A stretch of DNA of 64,000 nucleotides from Urophycis tenuis (GCA_036785325.1 JAXIVH010000032.1:4662610-4726609); one strand, 5' to 3'. Counted from the first letter of the stretch, positions 48,558-60,190 are shown. Program-made: numbers and translations. Notes: generated by a model not told the origin, from the sequence alone.

Positions 48558-49148
48558 GGTCTGTCTCAATTCACGTACTTGCGCACTTAAACTTCCTTTT
48601 TTGAGTGCATAGTGCGTTCACACTGGTAATTGCGGCAAGACGCAGTACACTGCTAGTACCCGGATGGTGCACTCATAACGGTCAAAAAGCTAGTGTACTG
48701 CGCTGGACACTTTTCACCCTCAATGGTCGCCATTTTGTCTACGTAACGGAAGGGGAGGGAACGCCAGCACTTTCCAAAAAAATCTGATAAAGATTGCGGA
48801 CGACACCTGTGGACCATTGGCCCAGACCACTCCTTTTAAATGTAAGATATAACGTTACACATCAATCGAAAAGTGGTTATTTTTCGTTATGTATCACCAT
48901 TTTATTGTTAGACAGATGTATGACAGATGTCATAAGCGATTGTGAATGGTTTGTGCTGATATGCTTATACGTGAATGCTAATACGGGAACGAACGCTTGT
49001 ATCGTCATTTCCGGTAAGTGCAAAACGGGAGTGCTTCATTTGAGACGGTACTTCTTAGACGGAATTCACGCACTACATCAGTAAGTACATAGTGCACACA
49101 GTGCACGTACGGAAGTGTACTCGTGGAAGTACGTGGATTGAGACACAC
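48558..49148. mobile_element. 591-bp inverted-repeat element inside a gypsy relic
   Basis: Ends share TGTCTCAATYCACGTACTT in inverted orientation (left 48561-, right to about 49146) and are flanked by ACCGTG (48552-48557, 49149-49154). Exact element ends are uncertain by a base or two. No transposase ORF. Superfamily not assigned; a 6-bp duplication is unusual for hAT or Tc1, so the TSD length should be checked in other copies. Confidence 0.75.
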
Positions 49149-49154
49149 ACCGTG

Positions 49155-50440
49155 ACAGGAGGCAGCGAAGACAATCTAGCACCAGGTGAATAGTGAGGGA
49201 CTGATTTGTAGACTCACTAATCATCTGATGCGGCGCAGCTGTGTGAATGAATGAGGAGAGGTGGGGGCATGTCAGGCAGAGTGTGACAGAAACCCCCCTC
49301 AAGGGACGGCTCCTGACATCCCAAAACGCCAATGCCGAAACGGGTGGGAGGAGGCGGCCTGGAGGAGGGATAATACTCCTCAGTCCACTCCTCCTCAGGT
49401 CGGGTGGACAGGTGCTGCGGCAGTGGCGGGTGAACACCCGGACTGACGGGCAGGAAGCCTCCTTCTCGAGGACAGGGAACAGAGGAGGCTGGAACCCGTA
49501 GCCGCACTGGAAGGGAGAGAGACCTGTGGGAGAGCTGGTTATGGTGTTGTGTGCATACTCGACGCATGGGAGCTGCTGGGACCAGGATGAAGGGTGCTGG
49601 GAGACCATACACAGGAGGGCCGTCTCCATCTCCTGATTCTTCCTCTCAGTCTGGCATTGAACTGAGGATGAAATCCAGATGATAAGCTGATGGTGACTTC
49701 CACCAACCTGTAGAATTCCCTCCAAAACATGGATGTGGGCACCGGCAGAGGCTGTGGAAGACTTGTGCTGGCTGCAGACTGGACAAGCCCCCACCTTGGA
49801 AGATGTGAGCACCGTGAGAGGTGAGGCTACGATGCTGTAGTCCCAAATGAACCGCCATTAAAAGTTGGTGAACCCCAGGAATCGCTGGAGCTGCTTGCGG
49901 GATCCATCTGGATGTTCCCCCTCCCGATGACATACCCCAGGAAAGAAAGGGACGATGAATTGATCACGCACTTCTCAGCCTTCACAAAGAGCTAGTTCTC
50001 CAGAATGGCGGCTTCCACTCGTCCTATTCACAGAGTAGTGAAGTAGTAGGCGTTTTGCAGGTCCCACTTTGAGAAGACCGTAGCCCCTTCCAAGAGTTCA
50101 AACCCTGAGGAGATGAGAGAGGGAGTGGGTACCGGTTTTTAACTGTATGGTTGTTCAAGCCCCGGTAATCGATGCATGGCAGGAGGAGCTCCAACCCGGG
50201 ATAGACCCCGTCGACCAATTGATGTTAGGATTATGAAGACGGAGCCAGGGGAACCCCAGGATGAGTGGAGGTTGGGGAGACCTCAGATTGTGTAATTGGA
50301 TGGTCTCTTGGTGATTGCCGGACAGCAGCATGCGTACAGGCGCCGTCAGGTGGATGATCGTTCCCAAGTGATGTCCGTCGAGGGCGCTGGCGGGACTGGA
50401 TGGGGGAGGGGAACCTGCAGGTGGGTCGAGTTGTCATGCC
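49155..50440 (-). mobile_element. Third gypsy relic, Pol fragments
   Basis: Minus-strand readings in several frames: LILGFPWLRLHNPNINWSTG (protease end), CIDYRGLNNHTVKNRYPLPL (RT), then after a deletion CPVCSQHKSSTASAGAH and ERKNQEMETALLCMVSQHPSSW (integrase), and VEYAHNTITSSPTGLSPFQ. The 49155-49290 part matches the leader of the gag fragment at 16609 in reverse complement. RT catalytic part and integrase core are deleted. Inactive. Confidence 0.85.
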
Positions 50441-50559
50441 AACTCCTCAATTCCTCAATGTTGCCAGCATCTTAGAACCCTTTGGAAGAAGCACCTGGCA
50501 CAAAGGACATACTTTAGGGGATTGGTTGGAGACACGACTCACCAGTATTCCCCCTCCTA

Positions 50560-50790
50560 CTGGTGAGTCCAACCTTTTCCTGGACAACGTGAAACCAAGT
50601 GGTTGGTCTGGTAGTAGTAAAGGCAGAGATGAGGAGGAGGTTGGTGCAACCCACTTGCTTGGGTTCGACATCCCTCATCTGTATTATATTATTTATTTAT
50701 TTTTCTCAATTCACTACAACTCAAATCACATGACTCTGAGGACAAGGTGTTCGCGTCCCTTGTCCTGAGAGTCGTTCTGTGCATGGTGGG
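50560..50790. repeat. Unidentified repeat, copy 1
   Basis: The stretch from GGTCTGGTAGTAGTAAAGGC through CTTGGGTTCGACATCCCTC to GACTCTGAGGACAAGGTG aligns with 60003-60190, where the same sequence ends at the 3' tail of a LINE. Non-coding. Confidence 0.75.
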
Positions 50791-50899
50791 TGTGGGTCCA
50801 GTGTAGAGAGCTCTCACTGACTCGGTGAGAAAACAAAGAGGCTTTCTACTGTCAGGCTTTAGCTCTTTATCTGCTGCCATTAAAGGGAATACATGTAGG

Positions 50900-53290
50900 A
50901 TTTGTACACGTATAAATCATTTCCTGTTGCTGTGTGCTTGACATGAGTTAGGTTGGAACAGCCGTTTTTTTGCCAGGAAAAAGAAAGGAAGTGACGTCTA
51001 AGCATATTCTAAACTTTTTAATAGGTACTACTACTACTACTACTACTCCTCTTCATCCCCTATGGGACATAAGGCTTCAATGAGCGCTCTCCATTGCATT
51101 CGGTCCCTGGCAGCATGTTGGGCCTCTCCCCATGACAGGTTCATCTCAGGTGTCATTTCCTTGGTGATGCTCCGGCTTCTGTTTTTTTTGTACAGTTCAC
51201 TATGAAAGATCTTATTAGGCTGAAAGACCTGGCATACTCGTTGGAGGCATTATTTCAACCCAGTGAAAATTAAGGGCGCAAACAGGACACGTGTGATGCA
51301 AATAACGTGGAGGCTCAGCCTGAAATGTAAACACCACTTACTGTGTAGCCTATAGCCATTTTCAGTGCTCTCAAAAGTAACGTGATCGCGTATTGACAAT
51401 CAAAAACCGCATGTTAAAATATGCTAGCTTGCAAGAATATAATTCACTGAAGGCTGCAACCTGGTTAATTGTCAAACTTAAATGAAGATCTAAGTAAAAA
51501 ATAATGAGCCGTTGGCTATTTTAAGGCAGAATAAAAACTCACAATTATGTGGCTATTTTAGAAATTAATTTTATTGGAGGTCTAAAAAATCAACACGTGA
51601 GTTTGTTTATTATAGCAAAGAATGTAGGCCTAACTGATTGGCCGGGTTATGGCCTACATTTAGATCATATGAATGCCATCACATTTACTACATAAAAGTG
51701 CAGGCCTCATTACAAAAACTGCCCGTCATTTAACAGGTGATCCAATCCCAAAGCAATAACAACATGTAAACTGGTGATGGTGTCAATCCCATTCCCTTGG
51801 TAACAATCTGACATGGCTCTTTCATTATTAACGAGAGGACACATAGGCCTATCTACTGAACGGCAGAACAGTCACCATAAAAGCGCAGGCTTCATTACAA
51901 AAACTGCCCGTCATCTAACTGATGACACACTGCTTGGCTGTGACTTACAACAAACTATTAATCATGAAAGATATGCATGCCTAGGCTATAGTGCCAGATG
52001 GCGGACCTTGGATTTAAATATTGTTACAATGATTGTAACAATATTTAAGGCTGAGCTTCAGGTCAGATTGAATTTTAAAATACCATGCCCTGAATTCAAG
52101 ACGTTTGTTGAAGAACACAAGTCACTGATAGCTGCAGCAAAGGGAAACACAAAATATAAATGGAAGACCAGGTAAGAAAATTATTACATCCAGAAGGCCT
52201 ATCTGACAGATGCATTAAGTGTAAGAGGCTATGTGATACCAAAGTATTTTAAAGGCAACTCTAATGTCATCCCTCTACTCATGTGTTTAGCCAATGGGTA
52301 GAGAAGGCAAGCGCAAGCAATACACACACCAGTATCTAAGGAATCAGGTAAGCCGTTCCCTCTCATGAGAATACTTGATGTTTAAAATATCCAGTGCGTA
52401 TCTGCACAAAAGACAATTCTGTCGCATATGTTGGATGTCTAAGGGACATTTTTGTTCATGCAGGTGGGCCGTGTATGTCGTGTCATCAATATGTCCAGGT
52501 TTTTTGTCAGACACAGGTGGCAACCCTATTACAATCTCATCATGTTCCAGACTTTCTGTCAACTCTCTTTCAAACGAAAGTAAGGCTAATGTAACGTGAG
52601 GGTTTGATGTGTGGTTATTGGATCACTCTCTTAGGAAGAAACAGAAGGATGGAGACGGATAACTTTCTCAAACAGCGCTTTACTCGAACTCACATGTCAA
52701 CACACGCATTACCTCCGCGTTCGCGCTTGTCACGTGACTGAACCAACCAATCAGAAGCTAGCACTTCATTCAAGGTAAACATAAGGGAATCGGAACGGCA
52801 GATTCAACAGACTATCTTAGCAGTCATAAAGATGCACTTGTAAATATTTAAACATGTAAATATGTCAATAATAAATGTATAATATAAATATGTAAATAGT
52901 CAATTGGTGTAAATTATAACATTGTAAATGCATTCTAGTAACTTATCCCCAAATATAAATCATATTAACTCCTGAGCCTTACAGCTGTCAAATATTAATT
53001 AACTTAAATTCTCAATCTTACACTAAGCTATAAGCGCTGTGTGTGCATGGAGGACCTGACTGGTGGCTTCAACCGATTGACAGTGGAAAACAGACGCTCA
53101 ACAGTTGCATGCAACTTAGTCTGTCAGAGCCTGTGTCGTTATTATCACGTCTTCCGCTCGTTAACGATATGGTTGCAGAAACGTATGGCTTTATGTAACA
53201 TTGTGTCAATTGTGAACTGAATATTTTAGATGTGCCAGGGTCACGTTTGGCTGGCCCAGGCACACCCTGGCACACTCGTGGCTACGCCAC
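50900..53290. other. No gene; small local duplications
   Basis: A short (ACT)n run at 51028-51048. A block beginning CATAAAAG at about 51690 and continuing through AAAACTGCCCGTCAT is repeated near 51878, about 190 bp away. The 120-codon ORF at 51813-52175 has no recognisable motif and includes part of that duplication; I do not call it a gene. Confidence 0.5.
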
Positions 53291-53292
53291 AG

Positions 53293-54060
53293 TTATGAAC
53301 TGTCAAGATGATTCACTGGTGATAAGAAACATGCTAACAATCCTGTTTTATCCTGTTTTATACACACCTGACAAACTAAATTCAAATAGTTGGCAGCTAT
53401 CATTCTCTTCTTACCCAATCCAGTGGTTGGTTTTGCTTGAGGCGCAATGTGGTCACCCTCATAACTTGCTCTTCAACAAAGTACATGTCTCATTATCAAA
53501 TACATGTTGAGGATCATACATGAGAGATCAATATAGCACAGTCATGTGTGTTAAGGTACATCTACATTGGTCTAAAATCATGTGATCTGGTTCACAATTC
53601 TCCATAGCACTCGTCAACCCCAGCGAACATCCCTAATCATGGTCGATCAATCTTGATCGGCATTTTGAAAGACAGCACTTTCATTTGCACATCCTCAAGC
53701 AAAGCTAGCTAGTGATCAGCCAAATTCAGTTATGTAGGATATCAGTCTGGAGCAACATCCACCCATTTATGCTCTTATCCTACTTGTTGCTGTACTTCGG
53801 GTTTCATGCAACGTGATCTCCAACCTCAATGATAGAATAGGGATGAATCTCAATATAATCTAAAATTACCTGTATGAGCGTTTGATGCCCCAGCTCCTAT
53901 CGACTGGTCGAAGAAACAGCAATATGTCAAAATTAGTGTCAAAATAAGTTTGTCTGCCAAAACTATCGATACAACTATACATGATATTCTTTTCATTCTC
54001 AGTGGAAAATGCAATATTTGAAGATAGTGTATGCATTATAATTATGATAACCTTGCTAGT
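53293..54060. repeat. Unidentified interspersed repeat, copy 2 (uninterrupted)
   Basis: Aligns with the blocks at 14315-16350 but lacks the SINE pair and L2 insert. At 54061 it passes abruptly, after CTTGCTAG, into the other repeat (54062-54650), whereas copy 1 continues with ATTATGATCATTATG. Confidence 0.75.
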
Positions 54061-54061
54061 G

Positions 54062-54650
54062 TAGAATTCGTCAATTTTCCAACCAAGGATGGAAAGGGAG
54101 TTGGCAGAAGGTCTGACGTGAGAATTCTGGCGATGACTAGAATTACAACAAAACAATTAAACAAAACTTGATCTGACTCCACATATTGACACACTACCAC
54201 CGTGTGCAGTTAAAGCACTAACTATGACCAATTACCTCACGAGGCAGGCTAACCATGGATGATTGTAAGTAATTAAAATGTCTTTCCCGATCCTTTGAAG
54301 CCCGCTGAATAGATGAATACCATGCCCCTTCAACCCCTACCAGATCTTAGGCAGAGTACTATTATTTCTTAAAACCGAATCCTAGGTGGGGTACATCATA
54401 ATTACTTAGCAACATCAATGAGACAGATATGGGCGACCACGATTCCCAGCCTACGGGTTCACTCATTCTACCATGGCTCTGTTCGACGAGCTACTTCGAC
54501 TGTCGTCACAGGAAGTACTACTCCCTAGATAACCATGTCCATAGCGGAACATCTTGCGGTTCTATTTGGACTCAAATTCGGTAGGACCAGGACATTCATT
54601 TAAGAATAATCTTTTATTAGACAGATGCAAGTCACTAACCAAACAAAAAA
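54062..54650. repeat. Unidentified repeat, copy 2 of the 44571-46060 unit
   Basis: Starts TGTAGAATTCGTCAATTTTC and matches 44571-46060 apart from the hAT insert. The region 54650-55138 holds nothing I recognise. Confidence 0.75.
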
Positions 54651-55138
54651 TAAAAGCAGTGAGGAATGATTAATAAAAAACACTACAACAGATTATAGAA
54701 AAACATACAAAGTATAGAAGATAATAATCAGGGAATGAAAATACCTGGGTTGTAGGAATACGGCTACATGCATGGGGTGTGGGAAGTTCTGGCTGCAGAT
54801 GGCTTCCAAGAGCAGTGTCCATCGTGTTCCTAAATACTGTTTTCCCAGTTTTACGATGCCATTATTTAGGACATCCTCTACTGAGTGTTTTGTTTTCTAA
54901 GACCATTTGCTGTCGGATCCTAAGGTCCATACAGATGGTTGATCCTCAGCAGAGCTGACTGGGCGTTGCCTAATTTCCTATGTATTGGGAATCCTAACCT
55001 CTGAGTTTGTACGATACCCACCTAATTCCCTTATGAGACATTTTACTACACTTGCAGAGTTAACCAAAATTATACCAAACATGATATGAGAATTACATAG
55101 TAAAGTAACACAATCATTTACACATTCTTTACCCCTTT

Positions 55139-55617
55139 TGAAGAGGAGGTTTTTAGGAATGTCTGGGCTGGCTTGAGACCAATGGGGGTGTCGGTGAGAA
55201 CACAGGGTTGTCCAGTCAAAGGTTCCAAAGTTCAAAGGTTTTATTTCCCATAGGTGTGAGCAGGGCTGTATGGATGTGTGTGTGTGTCAGTAGAAAGTTG
55301 GTGGGTGATATGCATGTATAGGTATGTATGTGTGTGTGTGTGTAGGTACGTTCTGTTTGTGTGGTCTATTTCTCAGTTACGCACACAAGGAGCTCACAGG
55401 TTTCTCCAAACAAAGGCTCAGGTTTCATTGTCTCTGAACAAAGGGGGTGAGAATGGTCACAGGTGTGGCTTAAATAGTCTGTGGCAGGGCAGGGAGTGAT
55501 TGAGTGATTGAGATGGGCTAATTGGAGCTGATTGAACCGAGTGGGAAAACGAATGGGCAAAGAAAGGGGCGTGGCTCTGGGTCTGTGAGATGAGGAGGGA
55601 ACAGAATCTTCCAAACA
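55139..55617 (-). repeat. 3' LTR of the non-autonomous element (479 bp)
   Basis: Same sequence as 56630-57044 apart from an extra TG-rich stretch of about 64 bp (around 55304-55370) and a few small changes. TG...CA in minus sense. Confidence 0.93.
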
Positions 55618-55659
55618 TCCGCCCCCAAATTTGTATAACACATTTGTTAGTGTGGGAGG

Positions 55660-56598
55660 TCATGGGGGCTCGGGTAGGGCAGGGAGAGGGACAAGGCGGG
55701 TAACAGGTCTTGTGTACCTTTTGACCCCAACATGAACCTCCGCAACCCTAGAACTGGGCTGGGGTGGAGGGAGGGGAGCTAGAGGGCCTGAATGAGTAGC
55801 AGATGTTAGGTGGTGCGGTTGCACAGTCGGCTGCTGGTACGCTAGCGGGGCCATGGGGCCAGACAAGGTTTGAGATGGCAGCATATGGGCAGCAGGCACA
55901 GGGTTATAGGAGGCTGAGACTTGCGAGATGGCTGGGCCCTGACTATGGGCAGGAGGATGGGGGGAAATCCATGGCTGGGCACGGGGTTGAGGACTAGGTG
56001 AGTCAGAGACTTTAGAGGTGGCAGGGGCCTGACTATAGGCAGCAGGATTAAAGGAGAGCCAATACTGGGCAGGGGGCTGTACAGAAGGGGCACGGTTTAC
56101 TGGAGGAGGAGAGGCAAGCTGTTGCTGAGGTGAGGGAGGAAAGGCCCAGCGTTCGCTTGTGGTAGGTGGCGCCGCAGTATGAGGCGCTTGAGATGCAGCT
56201 ACCTGATGGCCAGTGAAACTAGGGCCGGGCGATCGTGGGCGAGATGACTGTGAGGAGCAGGGACTACTTCTCATCATGCACTGCTGTATGAGCCTTCCCT
56301 GATTCCTTACTTCCTCTAGTAGCTGCTGTAGGAGTACGGTTTGAGGGTCGGGGATTGGGGCTACCTGAGAGGCAAGTGGGGGCGCATCCACAGGGGCCGG
56401 GGCTCTTGGAGAAGGAACAGGTGAGGTCTGATGTGAGGGGGCCCGAATCCCTCTCTCCACGAACTGCTCCGGCTCCTCTGTGCGATGTGGCCGCGGACCA
56501 TACGGCAGGAAGAAGTCATCATAGCGGGCAGGAAGCTGGGTTTGGCGGCGTGGGTGCTCGGTCTCGAGCAACGATGGCAAGGATTGACTGGGCTCCAT
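55660..56598 (-). CDS. Pro/Ser/Gln-rich ORF of the non-autonomous LTR element
   Basis: 312 codons, no stop, starting 15 bases after the primer-binding site and ending 43 bases before the 3' LTR, so it fills the internal region. N-terminal part (about 1-45) has TQLPARYDDFFLPYGPRP, similar in style to the short start of some LTR-element Gag proteins. Residues about 85-110 (TVLLQQLLEEVRNQGRLIQQ) could form a coiled coil. The rest is Pro/Ala/Ser/Gln-rich with diverged internal repeats (for example SQAPATSKVSDSPSPQPRAQ and SQGPAISQVSASYNP), then a basic VGVKRYTRPVTRL end. No zinc knuckle, protease or RT. Possibly a reduced Gag or RNA-binding protein; function not known. Confidence 0.75.
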   Translation of the reverse strand: MEPSQSLPSLLETEHPRRQTQLPARYDDFFLPYGPRPHRTEEPEQFVERGIRAPSHQTSPVPSPRAPAPVDAPPLASQVAPIPDPQTVLLQQLLEEVRNQGRLIQQCMMRSSPCSSQSSRPRSPGPSFTGHQVAASQAPHTAAPPTTSERWAFPPSPQQQLASPPPVNRAPSVQPPAQYWLSFNPAAYSQAPATSKVSDSPSPQPRAQPWISPHPPAHSQGPAISQVSASYNPVPAAHMLPSQTLSGPMAPLAYQQPTVQPHHLTSATHSGPLAPLPPPQPSSRVAEVHVGVKRYTRPVTRLVPLPALPEPP

Positions 56599-56612
56599 TG
56601 GTCATCAAATGC

Positions 56613-56629
56613 TCCGGCTCAAAGGACCA
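56613..56629 (-). promoter_or_regulatory. tRNA-Tyr-type primer-binding site
   Basis: TGGTCCTTTGAGCCGGA abuts the 5' LTR. The reverse complement TCCGGCTCAAAGGACCA differs by one base from the vertebrate tRNA-Tyr 3' end (TCCGGCTCGAAGGACCA, from memory). Confidence 0.8.
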
Positions 56630-57044
56630 TGAAGAGGAGGTTTTTAGGAATGTCTGGGCTGGCTTGAGACCAATGGGGGTGTCGGTGAGAACACAGGGTT
56701 GTCCAGTCAAAGGTTCCAAAGTTCAAAGGTTTTATTTCCCATAGGTGTGAGCAGGGCTGTATGGATGTGTGTGTGTGTCAGTAGTAAGTTGGTGATATTT
56801 CTCAGTTACGCACACAAGGAGCTCACAGGTTTCTCCAAACAAAGGCTCAGGTTTCATTGTCTCTGAACAAGGGGTGAGAATGGTCACAGGTGTGGCTTAA
56901 ATAGTCTGTGGCAGGGCAGGGAGTGATTGAGTGATTGAGATGGGCTAATTGGAGCTGATTGAACCGAATGGGAAAACGAATGGGCAAAGAAAGGGGCGTG
57001 GCTCTTGGTCTGTGAGATGAGGAGGGAACAGAATCTTCCAAACA
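56630..57044 (-). repeat. 5' LTR of the non-autonomous element (415 bp)
   Basis: Would promote minus-strand transcription. AGACTATTTAAGCC in minus sense is TATA-like; GGGAAATAAAACC carries the poly(A) signal. Confidence 0.93.
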
Positions 57045-57187
57045 CCTTTCACCCTCACGTCTGTGTCTTCAGTGTGAGGAGTGTGACTCTTTGACCTGGG
57101 AGACCTGCAGTCTGTCAACAAATGACATATTATATTCTCACATCAAAGATTTGCCATAAGGTCCCGGCTAGGAGTTGTACAACCTAC

Positions 57188-57705
57188 TGTCATGAGCTTT
57201 CTCTCTCAGCTCTGTTTGATCAGCCACACCTGTATCTACTCCTGCAATCATTAACCTGCCAGCTGCACTGCATTCCCTGTTCATCTCCCTCTGTATATAA
57301 GCCCTGTCTTTCAGTACCTCCTTGTCAGACCATCTGCAAACCAGTACCTGTTACCCTGCCTGTCTTCAAACGCCTCTGACTCTTACCTGTGATATCCAAC
57401 TACGTCTTTGATCTTCTGCCCCGGTAACCGTGACCTGCCTTCTGCCTTATGACTACGAATACTGCCTAGCCCTTGCCTGTACCACTGCTACCATTCCATC
57501 TGCCAGCTTTCCTCTCCCTCGGCTGTGTGTCTCTTTATCCAGTGACTCCGGACCATCATCGAGTCTGCCCTGGAACCCACCCCGCCATCTCAGTGAGACG
57601 CCACTCAGCTCTGGAAACACACCCATACACCCCCTTTCCCCAAATCCTTCAATAAACTGTTTAACGTGACGCTCTTGTGGTCCTCTTCCTGTTTGGTGTC
57701 TGACA
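57188..57705 (+). repeat. Solo LTR with CCTAC target duplication
   Basis: Starts TGTCATGAGC and ends GTGTCTGACA, with CCTAC on both sides (57183-57187, 57706-57710). Contains CTGTATATAAGCCCTG (TATA) and CAATAAACTG (poly(A)) in plus sense, in the right order. 518 bp, no internal region, so recombination between two LTRs removed the body. Confidence 0.92.
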
Positions 57706-57734
57706 CCTACACTAGATTATGATCATTATTTACA

Positions 57735-59780
57735 CTTACATTTAGCAGACTTACATAGAGTACATTTCTCATAAGAAGGTGAAACATTTCATTGCTGCTA
57801 ATACAGTAAGAAAGTCACCAGAACAAATTTCAAGCATTTCAGTTGCTAGATTAACCATTGCTAGTATACAACATCTCTGACTAAGTGCCAAGTTACAAAG
57901 AGTGATCAAAGTGCCAAATTTCAAAGAGCGATTAAAGTGCCAAGACGTACAACAAATAAGAGCATGAGGGTATGGTAATGCAGGGTTCAGATGAACTTTG
58001 AACAAGTGGGTCTTGAGTCTGTTCCGGAAGATGAGGAGTGACTCTGCAGTCCTGAAATTGGCAGGGAGCTCGTTCCACCACTGCGGTGCCAAAACAGAGA
58101 AGAGTTGAGATTTCGCCATCCGACCTTTTCCTCCTTTTAGTGATGGCGGTACCAGACGACCAGCTTAGGTAGTTGAACGGAGTGCTCGAGCAGGGGTGTG
58201 GTGTTTCAATAATGTTTGGGGGAAGGTAGGGGCAGTTCCATTAACGGCTTGGGAGGTCAGTAGCATCATCTTGAATTTGATGCGAGCCACTACAGGAAGC
58301 CAGTGGAGGTCTTGGAAGAGGGGGGTCATGTGGGAGAATTTGTTTTGGTTAAACACAAGACGTGCTGCAGCGTTCTGGATCCGCTGCAAATGTTTAATCA
58401 CTATTGCAGGGAGTCCAGCTAAGAGCGAGGTGCAGTAATCGAGTTGGGAGCTGACAAGTGATTGGGTCAGGAGCTGTGCCGCATCCCTCGTGAAGAAAGG
58501 CAGGATCCTGGGGATGAGAGCAAACTTACAGGAGCGGGTCACTGCAGTGATGTTTGCAGTGCAGGACAGTTGGTTGTTGACTATTACGCCCAGGTTCCTT
58601 GTGGTTAGTGAGGCAGATACAGTGATGCCCTCGACCTAGACCAGCAGGTCCTTGTGTGGGCAGTCATTCCCCAGTATGAAGAGAAGCTCAGTTTTTGCGA
58701 GATTGAGCTTGAGTTGATGCGCAGTTGTCCAAGAGCTGATGTCTGCCAGGCATTCTGAGTTGCGTGTTGCAATCAGAGTGTCTGAGGGGGGTAAGGAGAG
58801 GAACAGTTGAGTGTCGTTCGCCTAACAGTGATAGGAGAAGCCGTGTGATGTGATTACAGAGCCTAGAGATTTGGTATCTAGGGAGAACAGAAGCATTCTT
58901 TGTACTGAGCCTTGAGGGACACCAGTGGTTAGCGAACGGGGTTTAGACAGGGAGCCGTTCCATGTGACCTGATAAGTGCGACCCATCAGGTAAGATGTGA
59001 ACCAGGCTAGCGCAGTGTCAGTAATGCCGACTTTAGCGAGGGTGGCGAGGAGGGTCTGGTGGTTTATGGTGTCAAATGCAGCAGTCAGGTCGAGGAGAAC
59101 AAGCACCAACGAGAGGGAAGAGGCTTTAGCGCTACAAAGGGACATGGTCACAGTCAGGAGGGCTGTCTCTCTAGAGTTCACAGTCTTGAAGCCAGACTGA
59201 TGGGGATCAAGCAAGTTGCTTTCTGAGAATTAGAAGGACAGTTGGTTAGAGACTGCACGTTCCAGGGTTTTAGAAAGGAATGATAGCAGAGATACCTGTC
59301 TGTAGTTCTGGATGTCAGCAGTGTTGAGGGTAGGCTTCATGAGGAGTGGTTTGACTCTGGCAGTTTTGAAGGGTGTAGGGACGAGACCTGAGGTGAGGGA
59401 AGAGGTAACGAGGGTGGTGATGAACGGTAGGATGTTGGTCGAGATGGCCTAGAGAAGGGAGGAGGGGATAGGGTCAAGAGGACAGATGGTTGCATGGTTG
59501 GATGTGACCAGTTTCAGGACCTCTTCGGAGGAGAGAGGGGTAAAACGGTTAAGTCTAGCAGAGGCGGGAGCTGGGGGAGGGAGAATAGCTCTGGAGTTGG
59601 GGTTAGGGAAGGTAGCAGCAGGGGTAAAGGAGATGCTGATGTCTGTCACCTTCTTGGTAATGTAGTCGGCAGAATCGTCAGCAGTGAGTGAGGAAGGGGG
59701 GGAGGGGAGGGAGGAATGGGGAGAGAGGAGAACATAGAAAAAAGTTTTCTGGGGTTGGAGGCAGAGGAAGTGACATTACG
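57735..59780 (-). mobile_element. L2-type LINE, RT and 3' end
   Basis: Minus-strand readings: HATICPLDPIPSSLL, then LVLVLLDLTAAFDTINHQTLL and TTGVPQGSVQ (RT), then after frame breaks QSLVSSQLDYCTSLLAGLPA, RIQNAAARLVF, LHWLPVVARIKFKM and LAPQWWNELPANFRTAESL (C-terminal part). Several stops and shifts. The 3' end contains the same tail as 15100. 5' truncated at about 59780. Confidence 0.9.
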
Positions 59781-59789
59781 CAGTGGGTA

Positions 59790-60002
59790 CTGCACCTGTC
59801 ATAGACATCCAAATGACGTCCAAAAAAATAACCCAGTTCAAAGGTCAAATGTTAAAAGTAAATGACGTCCAAGTTGGGTCATGGTTGGACGTCCAAATAG
59901 TGGACCTAGTTTGGACGTCTAATAGATGTCCAGAATTGGTCATGGACTGGCGGACCCAATAGAGAAATGATCTGCACGTCTATCCGACGTACAATGTTTA
60001 GT
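59790..60002. repeat. GACGTCC-rich repeat
   Basis: ATGACGTCCAA, TTGGACGTCC, GACGTCT, GATGTCC and CGACGTAC motifs recur about every 20-40 bases on both strands. Non-coding; probably part of a repeat family, not identified. Confidence 0.6.
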
Positions 60003-60190
60003 GGGTCTGGTCGCAATAAAGGCAGAGAGAGAGAGGAGGAGGCTGGTGCGACCCACCTGCTTGGGTTCGACATCCCTCATCTGTATTTTATTATTGATAT
60101 GATTGGACTATTTTCCATTACAGTTTTTTTTTACTCAATTCACTACAATTCAAATCACAAATCACACGACTCTGAGGACACGGTGCTCGC
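60003..60190. repeat. Unidentified repeat, copy 2 of 50560-50790
   Basis: Aligns with the 50.6-kb copy up to GCATCCCTT, where the LINE tail (ATT)n begins. The 50.6-kb copy continues with GTCCTGAGAG, so the LINE appears to have inserted at this point. Confidence 0.7.

Larger units (their letters stand above)
55139..57044 (-). mobile_element. Compact non-autonomous LTR retrotransposon
   Basis: 1906 bp on the minus strand, flanked by CCTTT (55134-55138 and 57045-57049). LTRs: 56630-57044 (5', 415 bp) and 55139-55617 (3', 479 bp), both TGTTTGGAAG...CTCCTCTTCA in minus sense. Directly after the 5' LTR is TGGTCCTTTGAGCCGGA (56629-56613), complementary with one mismatch to the 3' end of vertebrate tRNA-Tyr, the primer site. 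Directly before the 3' LTR is a purine tract (TTTGGGGGCGGA). The internal region (about 1.0 kb) holds one ORF and no RT, RNase H or integrase, so it must be mobilised by another element. LTRs carry a TATTTAAG promoter-like motif and AATAAA in minus sense. Confidence 0.93.

Noticed and set aside
51813..52175. A 120-aa plus-strand gene
   Set aside because: No motif, overlaps a local duplication, surrounded by repeats, no splice or promoter support.
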